NCBI GenBank assembly: GCA_959026725.1
Contig: CAUFMG010000013.1
Location: 18,531 to 82,530 of the forward strand
DNA length: 64,000 nucleotides
Direction of reading: 5' to 3'
Origin: an uncultured Collinsella sp.
GTDB taxonomy: Bacteria; Actinomycetota; Coriobacteriia; Coriobacteriales; Coriobacteriaceae
Shown: positions 35,005 through 43,062 of the stretch, piece by piece
How positions within the stretch are numbered: position 1 is the first letter of the stretch
How the letters are laid out: each line of letters opens with the position of its first letter
Translations under genes and position numbers: made by a program
Notes under the pieces: generated by a model
Told to the model about the DNA's origin: nothing
Databases searched by the model: none
Seen by the model: the letters and a program-made list of their open reading frames with translations, nothing else

Positions 35005-35886
35005 ATGAGCAATTGGCTTAAGCTCGAGGGCGATGTCTGCGCCGTGACTGGCGCGCTCGGCGGTATGGGCGCCGAGATCTGCCGCGAGTTCGCCCGCAAT
35101 GGCGCCAACGTCGTCATGCTCGACCTGGACGAGGAGAAGGTCAAGGCCGCTGCCGCCGACCTCGCTGCCGAATTTGGCATCCACGCCGAGGGCTACAAGA
35201 TGAACGCCACCGACGAGGCCGAGGTTCAGGCTGCCGTCGACGCCACCATCGCCAACTTCGGCCGCGTCGACGTCCTCGTCAACACCGCCGGTATCCTGCG
35301 CTTCGCCGCCATGGAGGACCTGCCGCTGAGCGACTGGGAGCAGGTGCTCAACGTCAACCTCACCGGTTACTTCATCACCTCGCAGCGCTTTGGTCGCGAG
35401 ATGATCAAGGCCGGCCAGGGTCGCCTGGTGCACATCTCGACCGTCGCCAGCCACTCCCCCGAGACGTTCTCGGGCGTGTACAGCTCCACCAAGGCCGGCG
35501 TCAACATGATGTCCAAGATGCTCGCCGCCGAGTGGGGCCCCTACGGCGTCCGCTCCAACTGCGTCGAGCCTTGCTTCGTTAAGACCCCGATGTCGGCCAA
35601 TTTCTACGCCGACCCCGAGGTCGAAAAGAGCCGCAGCCGTCTGATCGCCACGCGCCGCATCGGCGAGGTCAGCGATATCGCCAACGCCGTCATGTTCCTG
35701 GCGTCCACGCGCTCGGACTTCACCACCGGCGACGCCATCAAGGTCGACGGCGGCTTCTCCAACATGATGGGCGACCTCACCGCCAAGCCCGGCGGCCGTC
35801 GCGCCTATGCCGACAACTACCTTAAGAACAAGGGTGTCGAGCTCTGGTCCGATGAGTCCGGCGTCGCCAAGCCGACTGACCAGTAA
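35005..35886 (+). CDS. Short-chain dehydrogenase/reductase
   Basis: A 293-residue NAD(P)-dependent oxidoreductase with a Rossmann fold. The cofactor motif TGALGGMG is at about 14-21, NTAGIL at about 92-97, catalytic Ser in HISTVASHS and Tyr-x3-Lys in YSSTKAG (about 159-163). LDLDEEK after strand 2 has acidic Asp, favouring NAD+. It is longer than the usual 250 residues by a C-terminal tail (RRAYADNYLKNKGVELW). First gene of an operon with an OFA-type transporter and a Gfo/Idh/MocA dehydrogenase, suggesting successive oxidation of an imported polyol or sugar acid; the substrate is not evident. Confidence 0.9.
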   Translation: MSNWLKLEGDVCAVTGALGGMGAEICREFARNGANVVMLDLDEEKVKAAAADLAAEFGIHAEGYKMNATDEAEVQAAVDATIANFGRVDVLVNTAGILRFAAMEDLPLSDWEQVLNVNLTGYFITSQRFGREMIKAGQGRLVHISTVASHSPETFSGVYSSTKAGVNMMSKMLAAEWGPYGVRSNCVEPCFVKTPMSANFYADPEVEKSRSRLIATRRIGEVSDIANAVMFLASTRSDFTTGDAIKVDGGFSNMMGDLTAKPGGRRAYADNYLKNKGVELWSDESGVAKPTDQ

Positions 35887-35952
35887 ACCAACCTGACAGG
35901 GAGGTCCCGCGGACACGCCCGCTCCTCCCCCGTATCGATCAGAAAGAGTCCA

Positions 35953-37209
35953 ATGGCTTCCACCAACTCCAACAAGGGTCGCGCCGTCGTGCTTTCCGCC
36001 GCGTGCGTCACCATGTTCTTTATCAGCTCCATCGCGCTGTATTCCGTCGTGAGCAAGAACCTGCTCGCCGTCTACCCCGAGTGGTCGAGCGCCCTCACCT
36101 GGGCCTTCCCGGTCTTTCAGACCATCATGGCCGTGACGGGCATCTTCGCCGGCCGCATCTCCGACAAGATCGGCCCGCGCAACGTCGTGATCGCCGCCGC
36201 CGTGTGCTACGGCCTGGGCTGGTTCATGTCCGGCACCGTCACCGAGCCGTGGCAGTTCTACCTGTGGTTCTCGCTCGTCGCCGCCGTCGGCAACGGCCTG
36301 GGGTACAACCCGGCGCTCACCACGGGTCAGAAGTGGTTCATCGACAAGAAGGGCCTCGCCTCCGGCATCACCCTGGCCGCTTCGACCGCCGGTCCCGCCG
36401 TGCTGTCCCCGGTACTCGCCTCGCTGCTCATCCCGAGCCTGGGCATCTTTGGCGCCCTTAAGGCGCTCGGCGTCATCTTCTTTGTGATGATCGCCGCCTC
36501 CGCCCTGTTCCTGAAGGCCCCCGAGGCCGGTTGGCTGCCCGAGGGCTTCGAGGCCCCCAAGGGTGGCGCACATGCCGGCACCTTCGGCGACCTCACCCCG
36601 GGCGAGATGGTCAAGACCCCGCGCTTCTGGGTCCTCATCGTCACCTTCGCCTTTGCCGCCACCGCCGGCACCCTGCTCGTCGGCAAGGTTGCCTCCATCG
36701 CCGCCGTACAGCTCTTCGCCGATCCCACGAGCGCCGCTGCCGTCGCCCTCGGCGGTGTGGTCGTCTCCGTCAACACCTGCGCCAACCTGGTCGGCCGTCT
36801 GTCCTTTGGTCAGATCATCGACAAGCTCGGTGCCTACAAGTCGCTGCTCATCAGCCTTGTCGTCACCATCGTCGCCCTCGTCATCATGTCGATGAGCTTT
36901 ACGCAGGGTATGTTCTTTGTGGCGCTCGCCCTGCTCGGCTTTAGCTTTGGCGCCCTGCTCGTCATCTACCCGCCGCTCACCGGCGGCGCCTTTGGCACCA
37001 GCAACATCGGTGTCAACTACGGCATCATGTTTTTGGGCTACGCCGCTTCCACCTGGATCAGCCAGCCCATCACCGCCGTGCTGTATCACGCCGAGGCCGG
37101 CAGCGCCGCCTACCAGCAGTCCTTCTACGGCGCTATTGTGATCGCCGCCATCGCCGTCGTGCTCACCGTCTACATGATGGTCTCCGACAGCAAGAAGAAG
37201 TCCGCTTAG
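35953..37209 (+). CDS. MFS transporter of the OFA (oxalate/formate antiporter-like) family
   Basis: A 418-residue membrane protein with about 12 helices. The pattern of helix 1 (SIALYSVVSKNLLAVYPEWS), AGRISDKIGPRNV between helices 2 and 3, and GLGYNPALTTGQKWF resemble the OFA family, which carries small carboxylates. The loop KKGLASGITLAASTAGPAVLSP is also family-like. It lies 66 bp after the SDR gene, with AGAAAGAG upstream of its ATG, and probably imports the compound processed by the two flanking dehydrogenases. Most of the gene has strong G/C third positions, as its neighbours do. Confidence 0.88.
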   Translation: MASTNSNKGRAVVLSAACVTMFFISSIALYSVVSKNLLAVYPEWSSALTWAFPVFQTIMAVTGIFAGRISDKIGPRNVVIAAAVCYGLGWFMSGTVTEPWQFYLWFSLVAAVGNGLGYNPALTTGQKWFIDKKGLASGITLAASTAGPAVLSPVLASLLIPSLGIFGALKALGVIFFVMIAASALFLKAPEAGWLPEGFEAPKGGAHAGTFGDLTPGEMVKTPRFWVLIVTFAFAATAGTLLVGKVASIAAVQLFADPTSAAAVALGGVVVSVNTCANLVGRLSFGQIIDKLGAYKSLLISLVVTIVALVIMSMSFTQGMFFVALALLGFSFGALLVIYPPLTGGAFGTSNIGVNYGIMFLGYAASTWISQPITAVLYHAEAGSAAYQQSFYGAIVIAAIAVVLTVYMMVSDSKKKSA

Positions 37210-37217
37210 CAATTGCC

Positions 37218-37250
37218 AATGTGACAAAGGGACTGTCCCTTTGTCACACT
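37218..37250. repeat. TGTGACAAA palindrome, near-perfect copy within the operon
   Basis: AATGTGACAAAGGGACTG and its complement TCCCTTTGTCACA form a 15-bp stem between the MFS and Gfo/Idh genes. It probably lowers or processes readthrough to the last gene. Confidence 0.7.
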
Positions 37251-37278
37251 CCATCGCCACCACCATTAAGGAGTCGAA

Positions 37279-38319
37279 ATGTCTGAGCTCAACCCCGTCC
37301 GCATTGCCGTTATCGGCGCCGGCGCCATGGGCCGCAACCACATCCGCTTTGTCACCGAGGAGCCCGAGGCCGAGCTCGTCGCCATCGCCGACGCCTTTGA
37401 GGGCGCCCGCGCCACGGCCGAGGCCGCCGGCGTGCCGTTCTTCACCGATCCCGCCCAGATGATGGACGAGATCAAGCCCGAGGCCGTCATCATCGCCACC
37501 CCCAACGACCTGCACCTGGGCGTTGCCCGCGAGGCCGTGAAGCGCAACATCGTGCCGCTGGTCGAAAAGCCGATCTCCAACGACCTCGAGGATGCCCAGG
37601 CCTTCGCCGCCGAGGCCGAGACCGCCGGCGTGCCCGTGCTCGTGGGTCAGCACCGTCGCCACAACCCCTTCGTCAACAAGGCCAAGGAGATCATCGAGTC
37701 CGGCGAGCTGGGCAAGCTCACCGTGTCGAGCTTCCACTATATGATCTATAAGAATGACGAGTACTTCGACGTCGAGTGGCGCCGTAAGAAGGGTGCCGGC
37801 CCGATCCTGGTCAACCTGGTTCACGACGTCGACCTGCTCCGCTACCTGCTGGGCGAGCCCGTTGCCGTCCAGGGTATGCAGTCCAGCGCCGCCCGCGGTT
37901 TTGAGACCGAGGACTCCGCCGTGGTCAACGTCCGTTTTGCCGATGGCGCGCTCGCAAGCATGACCATCTCCGACGCCACCGCCAGCCCCTGGAACTGGGA
38001 GGCAACCGCTCGCGAGGATCCGCAGTACCGCCCCTTCGACGCCGACGCCTACTTTATCGGCGGCACTAAGGGCGCCCTGTCGCTGCCCCGCCTGCACCAG
38101 TTCTCTTACGACGGCGCCTCCAACTGGCACAAGCCGCTGCAGATGGAGATTCCGGCCGTGGACCCGGCGCTGCCGCACAAGATGCAGCTCAAGCACTTTG
38201 TGAAGGTCGTCCGCCGCGAGGTCGAGCCCGTCGTGACCCCCGCCGATAACGTCAAGACGCTCACGCTTCTCAACGCCATCAAGGAGGCCGCCGAGACCGG
38301 CCAGCTCGTCGAGCTGTAA
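37279..38319 (+). CDS. Gfo/Idh/MocA-family oxidoreductase
   Basis: A 346-residue NAD(P)-dependent sugar or inositol dehydrogenase. The N-terminal Rossmann motif GAGAMGRNH (about 13-21) and the family EKP motif (VPLVEKPISND, near 97-107) are present. The C-terminal domain has NLVHDVDLLRYLLGEPVAV, with the conserved His-Asp-x-Asp, where the catalytic residues lie. Substrate is unknown: inositol, a hexose or a deoxy sugar. AAGGAGTCG precedes the ATG. The gene closes the operon controlled by the divergent LysR regulator, after a palindrome at 37218; a terminator follows at 38381. Confidence 0.9.
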   Translation: MSELNPVRIAVIGAGAMGRNHIRFVTEEPEAELVAIADAFEGARATAEAAGVPFFTDPAQMMDEIKPEAVIIATPNDLHLGVAREAVKRNIVPLVEKPISNDLEDAQAFAAEAETAGVPVLVGQHRRHNPFVNKAKEIIESGELGKLTVSSFHYMIYKNDEYFDVEWRRKKGAGPILVNLVHDVDLLRYLLGEPVAVQGMQSSAARGFETEDSAVVNVRFADGALASMTISDATASPWNWEATAREDPQYRPFDADAYFIGGTKGALSLPRLHQFSYDGASNWHKPLQMEIPAVDPALPHKMQLKHFVKVVRREVEPVVTPADNVKTLTLLNAIKEAAETGQLVEL

Positions 38320-38380
38320 TGCTGTATTAGGGCAGGCCTCGGCAGAAACCCCATGCCGAGCCCTTCGGTCCGCCACCAAC

Positions 38381-38431
38381 AAGCCCCTCTTCTTTGCCCT
38401 GCGAGCAGCCTCCTGCCCGCGGGGCTTTTTG
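38381..38431 (+). terminator. Terminator of the SDR/MFS/Gfo-Idh operon
   Basis: AAGCCCC pairs with GGGGCTTTTT across a 33-base interior that contains a smaller stem (CTGCGAGCAG), followed by T5. It lies 60 bp past the Gfo/Idh stop. Confidence 0.65.
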
Positions 38432-38492
38432 CTACCTTGCCGACGATTATTCTGGAGCGAGGCTATTTTGCGCCTCAGCTTGGTTCGTTCGC

Positions 38493-38648
38493 CACGAAAT
38501 GGGCCTATCTACTACGTTTAACCGATCGCCCTCAAGCATGCCGAATTTCGCGAGATAAAAACCGCAGGTAAACGGCTTGCCGACTTTCGGAAAACCCAGG
38601 TATGGTCAGCCCCTACGGGTAAAACGTAGTAGATAGGCCGTTTTCGTG
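38493..38648. repeat. CTACTACGTTT element, complete copy
   Basis: Outer arms CACGAAATGGGCCTATCTAC and the complementary GTAGATAGGCCGTTTTCGTG, plus TACGTTT/AAACGTA, bracket a 156-bp element. Inner stems include CCGACTTTCGG. The reverse-complement interior matches the element at 63835-63930 (TCTACTACGTTT, then GACCAT, then TCGGCAAGC, then TACCTGC). It lies upstream of tex. Confidence 0.65.
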
Positions 38649-38732
38649 GCGCGGCCCCAAAACAGCCTTTTGGGACGGGTGGTATCCTTGGTAGCCCTGT
38701 GCTGCAAACGCACCTTAAACGCAAGGAGTCCC

Positions 38733-40880
38733 ATGGATCTTATCGCCCAGCTCGCCCACGAGCTCAACCTTAAGGCCGCCAACATCGAGGCGGCCGTCAA
38801 GCTCATCGACGAGGGCAACACCATCCCCTTTATCTCGCGCTACCGCAAGGAAGCCACGGGCGGCATGGACGACGTCGCCCTGCGCGCACTCGACGAGCGC
38901 CTGTCCTACCTGCGCAATCTTGAACAGCGCAAAGAGGACGTCATTCTGCTCATCGACGCCCAGGGCAAACTTACGCCCGAGCTCGAACAGCAGATTCGCG
39001 AGGCCACGCAGCTCCAGCGTGTCGAGGACCTCTACAAGCCCTACCGCAAAAAGCGCATGACCCGCGCGCAGAAGGCCCGCGAGGCAGGTCTGGAGCCGCT
39101 TGCCAACATGATCATCATGCAGGCATCCGCCAAGGGCAGCGCGCTCGACGCCGCCGCGGCCTACGTCAACGAGGAAGCCGGCTTCGACACGCCCGAGAAG
39201 GCGCTCGCCGGCGCGGCGGACATCGTGGCCGAGACGGTGGCCGAAGACCCCGAGAACGTCGCCGACCTGCGCGCCTTTACGCAAAACACCGCCGACATCA
39301 TCGTCGAGGCCACCGACCCCGCCGAGAAGACCCCCTACGAGCCGTACTACAGCTATGATGAGCCGCTGCGCCGTATTCCCAACCACCGCGTGCTGGCTAT
39401 CGACCGCGGTGAGCGCGAGGGCAAACTCCGCGTGCGCGTGAACGTCGACGGCGCTGCCGCCACGGCGCGCCTCGGCAGCCGTTGGCCCCGACGCCAGGGC
39501 GTCTTCGCGCCCGTCTTTGACGCCGCCATCGCTGACGGCTACAAGCGCCTCATGGCCCCCTCGCTGGAGCGCGAGGCCCGCGCCAAGCTCACCGTTCGCG
39601 CCCAGACCGAGGCCATTAATGTCTTTGCCAAGAATCTCGAGGGCCTGCTCTCGGCACGCCCCGTGCGCGGCGCCCGCGTGCTCGCGCTCGATCCGGGCTA
39701 CCGCACCGGCTGCAAGGTCGCCGTCATGGACGAGACCGGCAAGCTGCTCGACCACGGCGTGGTCTACCCCACCAAGCCGCGCCACGACGTCGCCGGCACC
39801 AAGCGCGAGCTCGCCCGCCTCGTCAAAAAGGACGGCGTCAACACCATCGTCATCGGCAACGGCACCGCCAGCCGCGAGACCGAGGAAGTCGTCTCGGAGT
39901 TCATTGCCGAGCAGGCGCCCAGCCTTCGCTACACCATCGTTAACGAAGCCGGCGCGTCGGTGTACTCCGCTTCCGAGCTCGCCAGCCAGGAATACCCCGA
40001 CCTGGACGTCACCGTGCGTGGCGCCATGAGCCTGGGCCGCCGCCTGCAGGACCCGCTGGCAGAGCTCGTCAAGATTCCGCCCCAGTCCATCGGTGTGGGC
40101 CAGTACCAGCATGACCTTGACCAGGCCGAGCTCTCGCGCACTCTGGGCCACGTGGTGGAGGACGTCGTTAACCGCGTGGGTGTCGACGTAAACACCGCGA
40201 GCGCAAGTCTGCTGGGATACGTATCGGGCATCACGCCGAGCGTGGCCAAAAACATCGTGGCCTACCGCGAGGAAAACGGCGCCTTTACCGATCGCCGCCA
40301 GCTCAAGAAGGTCCCCAAGCTGGGGCCCAAGGCATATCTCAACGCCGCGGGTTTCCTGCGCATTAGCGGCGGCAAGAACCCACTCGACGCGACAAGCGTC
40401 CACCCCGAGAGCTACGAGGTGGCCACGGCCGTCCTGGAGCGTGCCGGCGTTGCGGCAAGCGAGCTCAGCCGCGGCGGCGTGCCCGACATCGAGCGCCGCC
40501 TGGGCAGCATCTCGGCGCTAGCAAGCGACCTGAACTGCGGTACCCTGACGCTCATCGACATTGTCAACGAGCTCAAGAAGCCCGGCCGCGACCCGCGCGA
40601 CGACGCGCCCGAGGTGGTCTTTAGCCGCTCGGCACTTTCCATCGACGACCCGGAACCCGGCATGGAGCTCAAGGGCACGGTGCGCAACGTCGTCGACTTT
40701 GGCGCCTTCGTCGACGTGGGAGTGCACCAGGACGGCCTTGTGCACATCTCCAAGCTGGCCAACCGCTTTGTCAAGCACCCGAGCGACGTGGTGCGCATCG
40801 GTGACACGGTCAAGGTGTGGGTCGAAAAGGTCGATCGCGACCGCAAGAAGATCTCGCTCACCATGGTACAGGGCAAGTAA
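38733..40880 (+). CDS. tex: Tex-family transcription accessory protein
   Basis: A 715-residue nucleic-acid-binding protein involved in transcription and RNA handling. In order: N-terminal Tex helical domain (FISRYRKEATGGMDD near 31-45, a family hallmark), YqgF/RNase H-like domain (LALDPGYRTGCKVAV near 320-334), helix-hairpin-helix pair (SLLGYVSGITPSVAKNIV and VPKLGPKAYLNAAGF), and a C-terminal S1 domain (GMELKGTVRNVVDFGAFVDV ... KKISLTM). ATG 38733 has AAGGAG at 7-base spacing; the frame extends 29 codons upstream through a repeat element and is rejected. It stands alone and is close to the usual family length of about 720-780. Confidence 0.95.
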   Translation: MDLIAQLAHELNLKAANIEAAVKLIDEGNTIPFISRYRKEATGGMDDVALRALDERLSYLRNLEQRKEDVILLIDAQGKLTPELEQQIREATQLQRVEDLYKPYRKKRMTRAQKAREAGLEPLANMIIMQASAKGSALDAAAAYVNEEAGFDTPEKALAGAADIVAETVAEDPENVADLRAFTQNTADIIVEATDPAEKTPYEPYYSYDEPLRRIPNHRVLAIDRGEREGKLRVRVNVDGAAATARLGSRWPRRQGVFAPVFDAAIADGYKRLMAPSLEREARAKLTVRAQTEAINVFAKNLEGLLSARPVRGARVLALDPGYRTGCKVAVMDETGKLLDHGVVYPTKPRHDVAGTKRELARLVKKDGVNTIVIGNGTASRETEEVVSEFIAEQAPSLRYTIVNEAGASVYSASELASQEYPDLDVTVRGAMSLGRRLQDPLAELVKIPPQSIGVGQYQHDLDQAELSRTLGHVVEDVVNRVGVDVNTASASLLGYVSGITPSVAKNIVAYREENGAFTDRRQLKKVPKLGPKAYLNAAGFLRISGGKNPLDATSVHPESYEVATAVLERAGVAASELSRGGVPDIERRLGSISALASDLNCGTLTLIDIVNELKKPGRDPRDDAPEVVFSRSALSIDDPEPGMELKGTVRNVVDFGAFVDVGVHQDGLVHISKLANRFVKHPSDVVRIGDTVKVWVEKVDRDRKKISLTMVQGK

Positions 40881-40889
40881 ACCGCCAAA

Positions 40890-41105
40890 GCAAAGGTACC
40901 CCCTGTAGCGATGTGCAAAATCGCGAGTATTCTGCAAATTCCACCGTTCCGGATGCCCCTCAGAGACGAAAAAGCATGGAACAGCCCCCGTTTTAGCGTC
41001 ATCAGAGCCAAAACGGGGGCCGTTCCATGCTTCGGTTAACTGATAAAGACCTTTACCTTGCTGAATACTCTCAATTTTGCACGGCGCAGGCGGGGGTACC
41101 TTTGC
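40890..41105. repeat. 216-bp nested palindrome (MITE-like) downstream of tex
   Basis: Outer arms of about 46 bp, from GCAAAGGTACCCC inward to GAGTATTC, pair at roughly 80 percent. A central hairpin GCATGGAAC..CCCCCGTTTT with its complement lies at 40974-41030. No open frame. The size and terminal inverted repeats suit a non-autonomous element or a structured RNA. The right end abuts a decayed copy of the transaldolase 3' end. Confidence 0.65.
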
Positions 41106-41107
41106 CC

Positions 41108-41147
41108 ACGGCAGGATATGGAAGCCAAGCGCCAACTTGCTGGCAAG
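41108..41147 (-). pseudogene. Relic of a transaldolase-like C-terminus
   Basis: On the minus strand this encodes A-L-G-F-H-I-L-P preceded by L-A-S-K-L, paralleling the C-terminus F-A-K-D-I-A-A-L-G-F-H-I-L-P of the gene ending at 41262; the two DNA stretches (41108-41147 and 41264-41308) align with about 80 percent identity. The rest of a second gene is missing. Confidence 0.55.
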
Positions 41148-41149
41148 CT

Positions 41150-41261
41150 CGTACCGGCAGCCCCGGCCTTTCCTTTGCCTAGCGCGACCCTCGCGGAGCG
41201 CGTGAGCGATAGGGAAAGGAAAGGCCGGAGCGAACAGCCCACGGTACAGTCGGTGTTCGCG
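41150..41261. repeat. Hairpin between transaldolase gene and its 3'-end relic
   Basis: CCGGCCTTTCCTTT and AAAGGAAAGGCCGG are perfect arms around a GC-rich centre; flanking GTACCG...CGGTAC extends the fold. It probably terminates the transaldolase-like gene, though no T-run follows. Confidence 0.5.
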
Positions 41262-41966
41262 CTACGGCAGGATATGGAAACCGAGCGCCGCGATATCCTT
41301 GGCAAAGCCGCGCACGGTGTCGAGCGAGACCTCATACGGGTCGCGACCAATGTTCTTGCGCTTGGCCAGGATGCTGTTGGGCACCGTGATGATCTGGCAA
41401 CCGCAGGCCTCGGCCTGGTAAATGTTGATGAGCTCGCGCGTGGACGCCCACAGGACCTCGCAGTTGGGCTTTGCGGCGGCCTTCTTAACCGACTCCGTCA
41501 TAAACGGAATGGGGTCGACGCCGGTATCGGCGATGCGGCCGGCAAAGAGCGAGATGATGGACGGCGTCTCGGCGTCGACGGCCTCGACCATCTCATCAAC
41601 CTGCGTAGGCGTAAAGATGGTGGTGACGTTGACCTTGATGCCGTCGGCCGAAAGCTTGCGCACCAGCTCGGCGGTGGACTCGCCCTTGGTGGTCACGCAC
41701 GGAATCTTGACGTAGACGTTCTCGGCCCAGGTAGCGATCTCGCGCGCCTCGACCTCCATGGTCTCGACGTCGTCGGCAAAGACCTCAAACGAGACGGACA
41801 CATCGGTGATGTGGGCCAGGACCTCCTTGGCAAACGCGCGGTAATCCGTCACGCCGCCCTTCTTCATAAGGGACGGGTTGGTCGTGAAACCCTGAACGTT
41901 GCCGTTCTCGTACATGTCGAGCATGCCCTCGAGGTTTGCACCGTCAGCGAACACCTTGATTGCCAT
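41262..41966 (-). CDS. Transaldolase / fructose-6-phosphate aldolase family protein
   Basis: A 234-residue class I aldolase of the small transaldolase (TalC/FSA/MipB) family in sugar-phosphate metabolism. The opening IKVFADGANLEGMLDMYENG is followed by GFTTNPSLMKK (phosphate-site TTNPS pattern). The Schiff-base Lys lies in NVYVKIPCVTTKG (near residue 87-88). NVTTIFTPTQ and SLFAGRIAD follow, as in the family. ATG 41966 has AAAGGA upstream. The length sits between FSA (220) and longer forms. Substrate preference between transaldolase and FSA activity is undecided. A relic of a second C-terminus lies just downstream. Confidence 0.9.
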   Translation of the reverse strand: MAIKVFADGANLEGMLDMYENGNVQGFTTNPSLMKKGGVTDYRAFAKEVLAHITDVSVSFEVFADDVETMEVEAREIATWAENVYVKIPCVTTKGESTAELVRKLSADGIKVNVTTIFTPTQVDEMVEAVDAETPSIISLFAGRIADTGVDPIPFMTESVKKAAAKPNCEVLWASTRELINIYQAEACGCQIITVPNSILAKRKNIGRDPYEVSLDTVRGFAKDIAALGFHILP

Positions 41967-42071
41967 CTGCCTGATTCCTTTCGCTTGCACATGGGCGTTA
42001 AACTGCTAAACACTTTACCTACGTTTATCAAGGCGTGAGCTGCGGTTTTTTATCTTCTCGGCGAACGGTAT

Positions 42072-42087
42072 AAACACCTCAGTGTTT
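42072..42087. promoter_or_regulatory. Short palindrome AAACAC-CTCA-GTGTTT upstream of transaldolase
   Basis: Perfect 6-bp arms about 105 bp before ATG 41966, in the AT-rich gap between the HAD and transaldolase genes. It may be an operator or a weak hairpin. Confidence 0.3.
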
Positions 42088-42159
42088 GGATTGATAAATC
42101 GATTGAGCATGCAAAAGCAAAGAGTCGCAGTTTGGGCAAACGTCAGAACGCGGGATTCA

Positions 42160-42987
42160 TTAGATGAGGCCGAAATGCTGCATCGCTGTGACGGTGCCGT
42201 CGTGTGCGACATCATCGGTCACGTAGTCGGCGAGCGCCTTGACCTCGGGCATGGCGTTGCCCATGGCGACAGCCGTCTCGACCGCAGCGAGCATGCCCAG
42301 GTCGTTACCCGAATCGCCGAAGCCAAAGGTGCGCGCGTTGCCGGTGCGACCCAGGTATTCCAGCGCTCGCGCCACGCCCACGCCCTTGTCAATGCCCTTG
42401 GGGCTCAGCTCGCGATTCTGACCACCGGTGTTGCACAGCTCAAACTCGCGATCGATAAAGCCATCATCGTTGGCTACGCGAGCCAGGTCACTCGCGACGA
42501 TGCCTACCTTGCCCACGCGCAGACGGCCGTCGACGCGCATTTCCTCGGTGCCGTGCACCACAGAAGTGCCGATCAGAGACGACTGCTCAACACCCGCGGG
42601 TTCCAGGGCAAAAGTAGCCACGTTGGTCTCGAAAAAGGCCTCAATCCCTGCCGCGGCCATACGGCGCGCAAGCTCCTCGATAACGTCCTCGTCAAAGCAG
42701 TCCTCATGCACCACGCGGCCCTCGACCTCGAGCGTCGCTCCCGCCATGGCAACGACACCCGCCGGGTTCAGCGCGCGCAGGCCATCGGCAATCAGCCACA
42801 AGGGACGACCCGTGCAGATAAATGCCTGGTGTCCCGCGTCGCGCAGACGATGAAACGCCTCGACGACCGCCTGCGAGGGGTGAACCGCCGAAAAGTCCTT
42901 GTCGGTCATGTTGTCGGGATCGAACGACGTCAGCGTGCCGTCCACGTCAAAAAAGAGCACGGCAGAATCGGGGCACGCATCAATCAT
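42160..42987 (-). CDS. HAD-superfamily (Cof-type) phosphatase
   Basis: A 275-residue cytosolic hydrolase of small phosphorylated metabolites. Motif I FFDVDGTLTS (catalytic Asp-x-Asp near 13-15), motif II in FICTGRPL, motif III region SPKGIDKGVGVARALEYL with Lys, and motif IV FGFGDSGNDLGML (GDsxND) are all visible, with a C2 cap insertion between motifs II and III, the Cof/YbjI layout. Substrates are commonly sugar phosphates, FMN or PLP; none can be chosen here. AAAGGA precedes ATG 42987. It is divergent from rlmKL. Confidence 0.92.
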   Translation of the reverse strand: MIDACPDSAVLFFDVDGTLTSFDPDNMTDKDFSAVHPSQAVVEAFHRLRDAGHQAFICTGRPLWLIADGLRALNPAGVVAMAGATLEVEGRVVHEDCFDEDVIEELARRMAAAGIEAFFETNVATFALEPAGVEQSSLIGTSVVHGTEEMRVDGRLRVGKVGIVASDLARVANDDGFIDREFELCNTGGQNRELSPKGIDKGVGVARALEYLGRTGNARTFGFGDSGNDLGMLAAVETAVAMGNAMPEVKALADYVTDDVAHDGTVTAMQHFGLI

Positions 42988-43062
42988 ATGGGTTCCTTTC
43001 GGGGGCGAGAGTAAACGAAGTATCCATCATATAATGGAGCGACGCAACCAGAGAGGTCACCC

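Noticed and set aside
34840..38382. Long open frame of 1180 codons on the minus strand
   Set aside because: It is antisense to the SDR, MFS and Gfo/Idh genes, has repetitive Gly/Val/Leu/His/Asp composition typical of the complement of GC-rich genes, and lacks a ribosome site. The same holds for 31628-33592, 5193-7655, 12536-14494 and 58610-60739.
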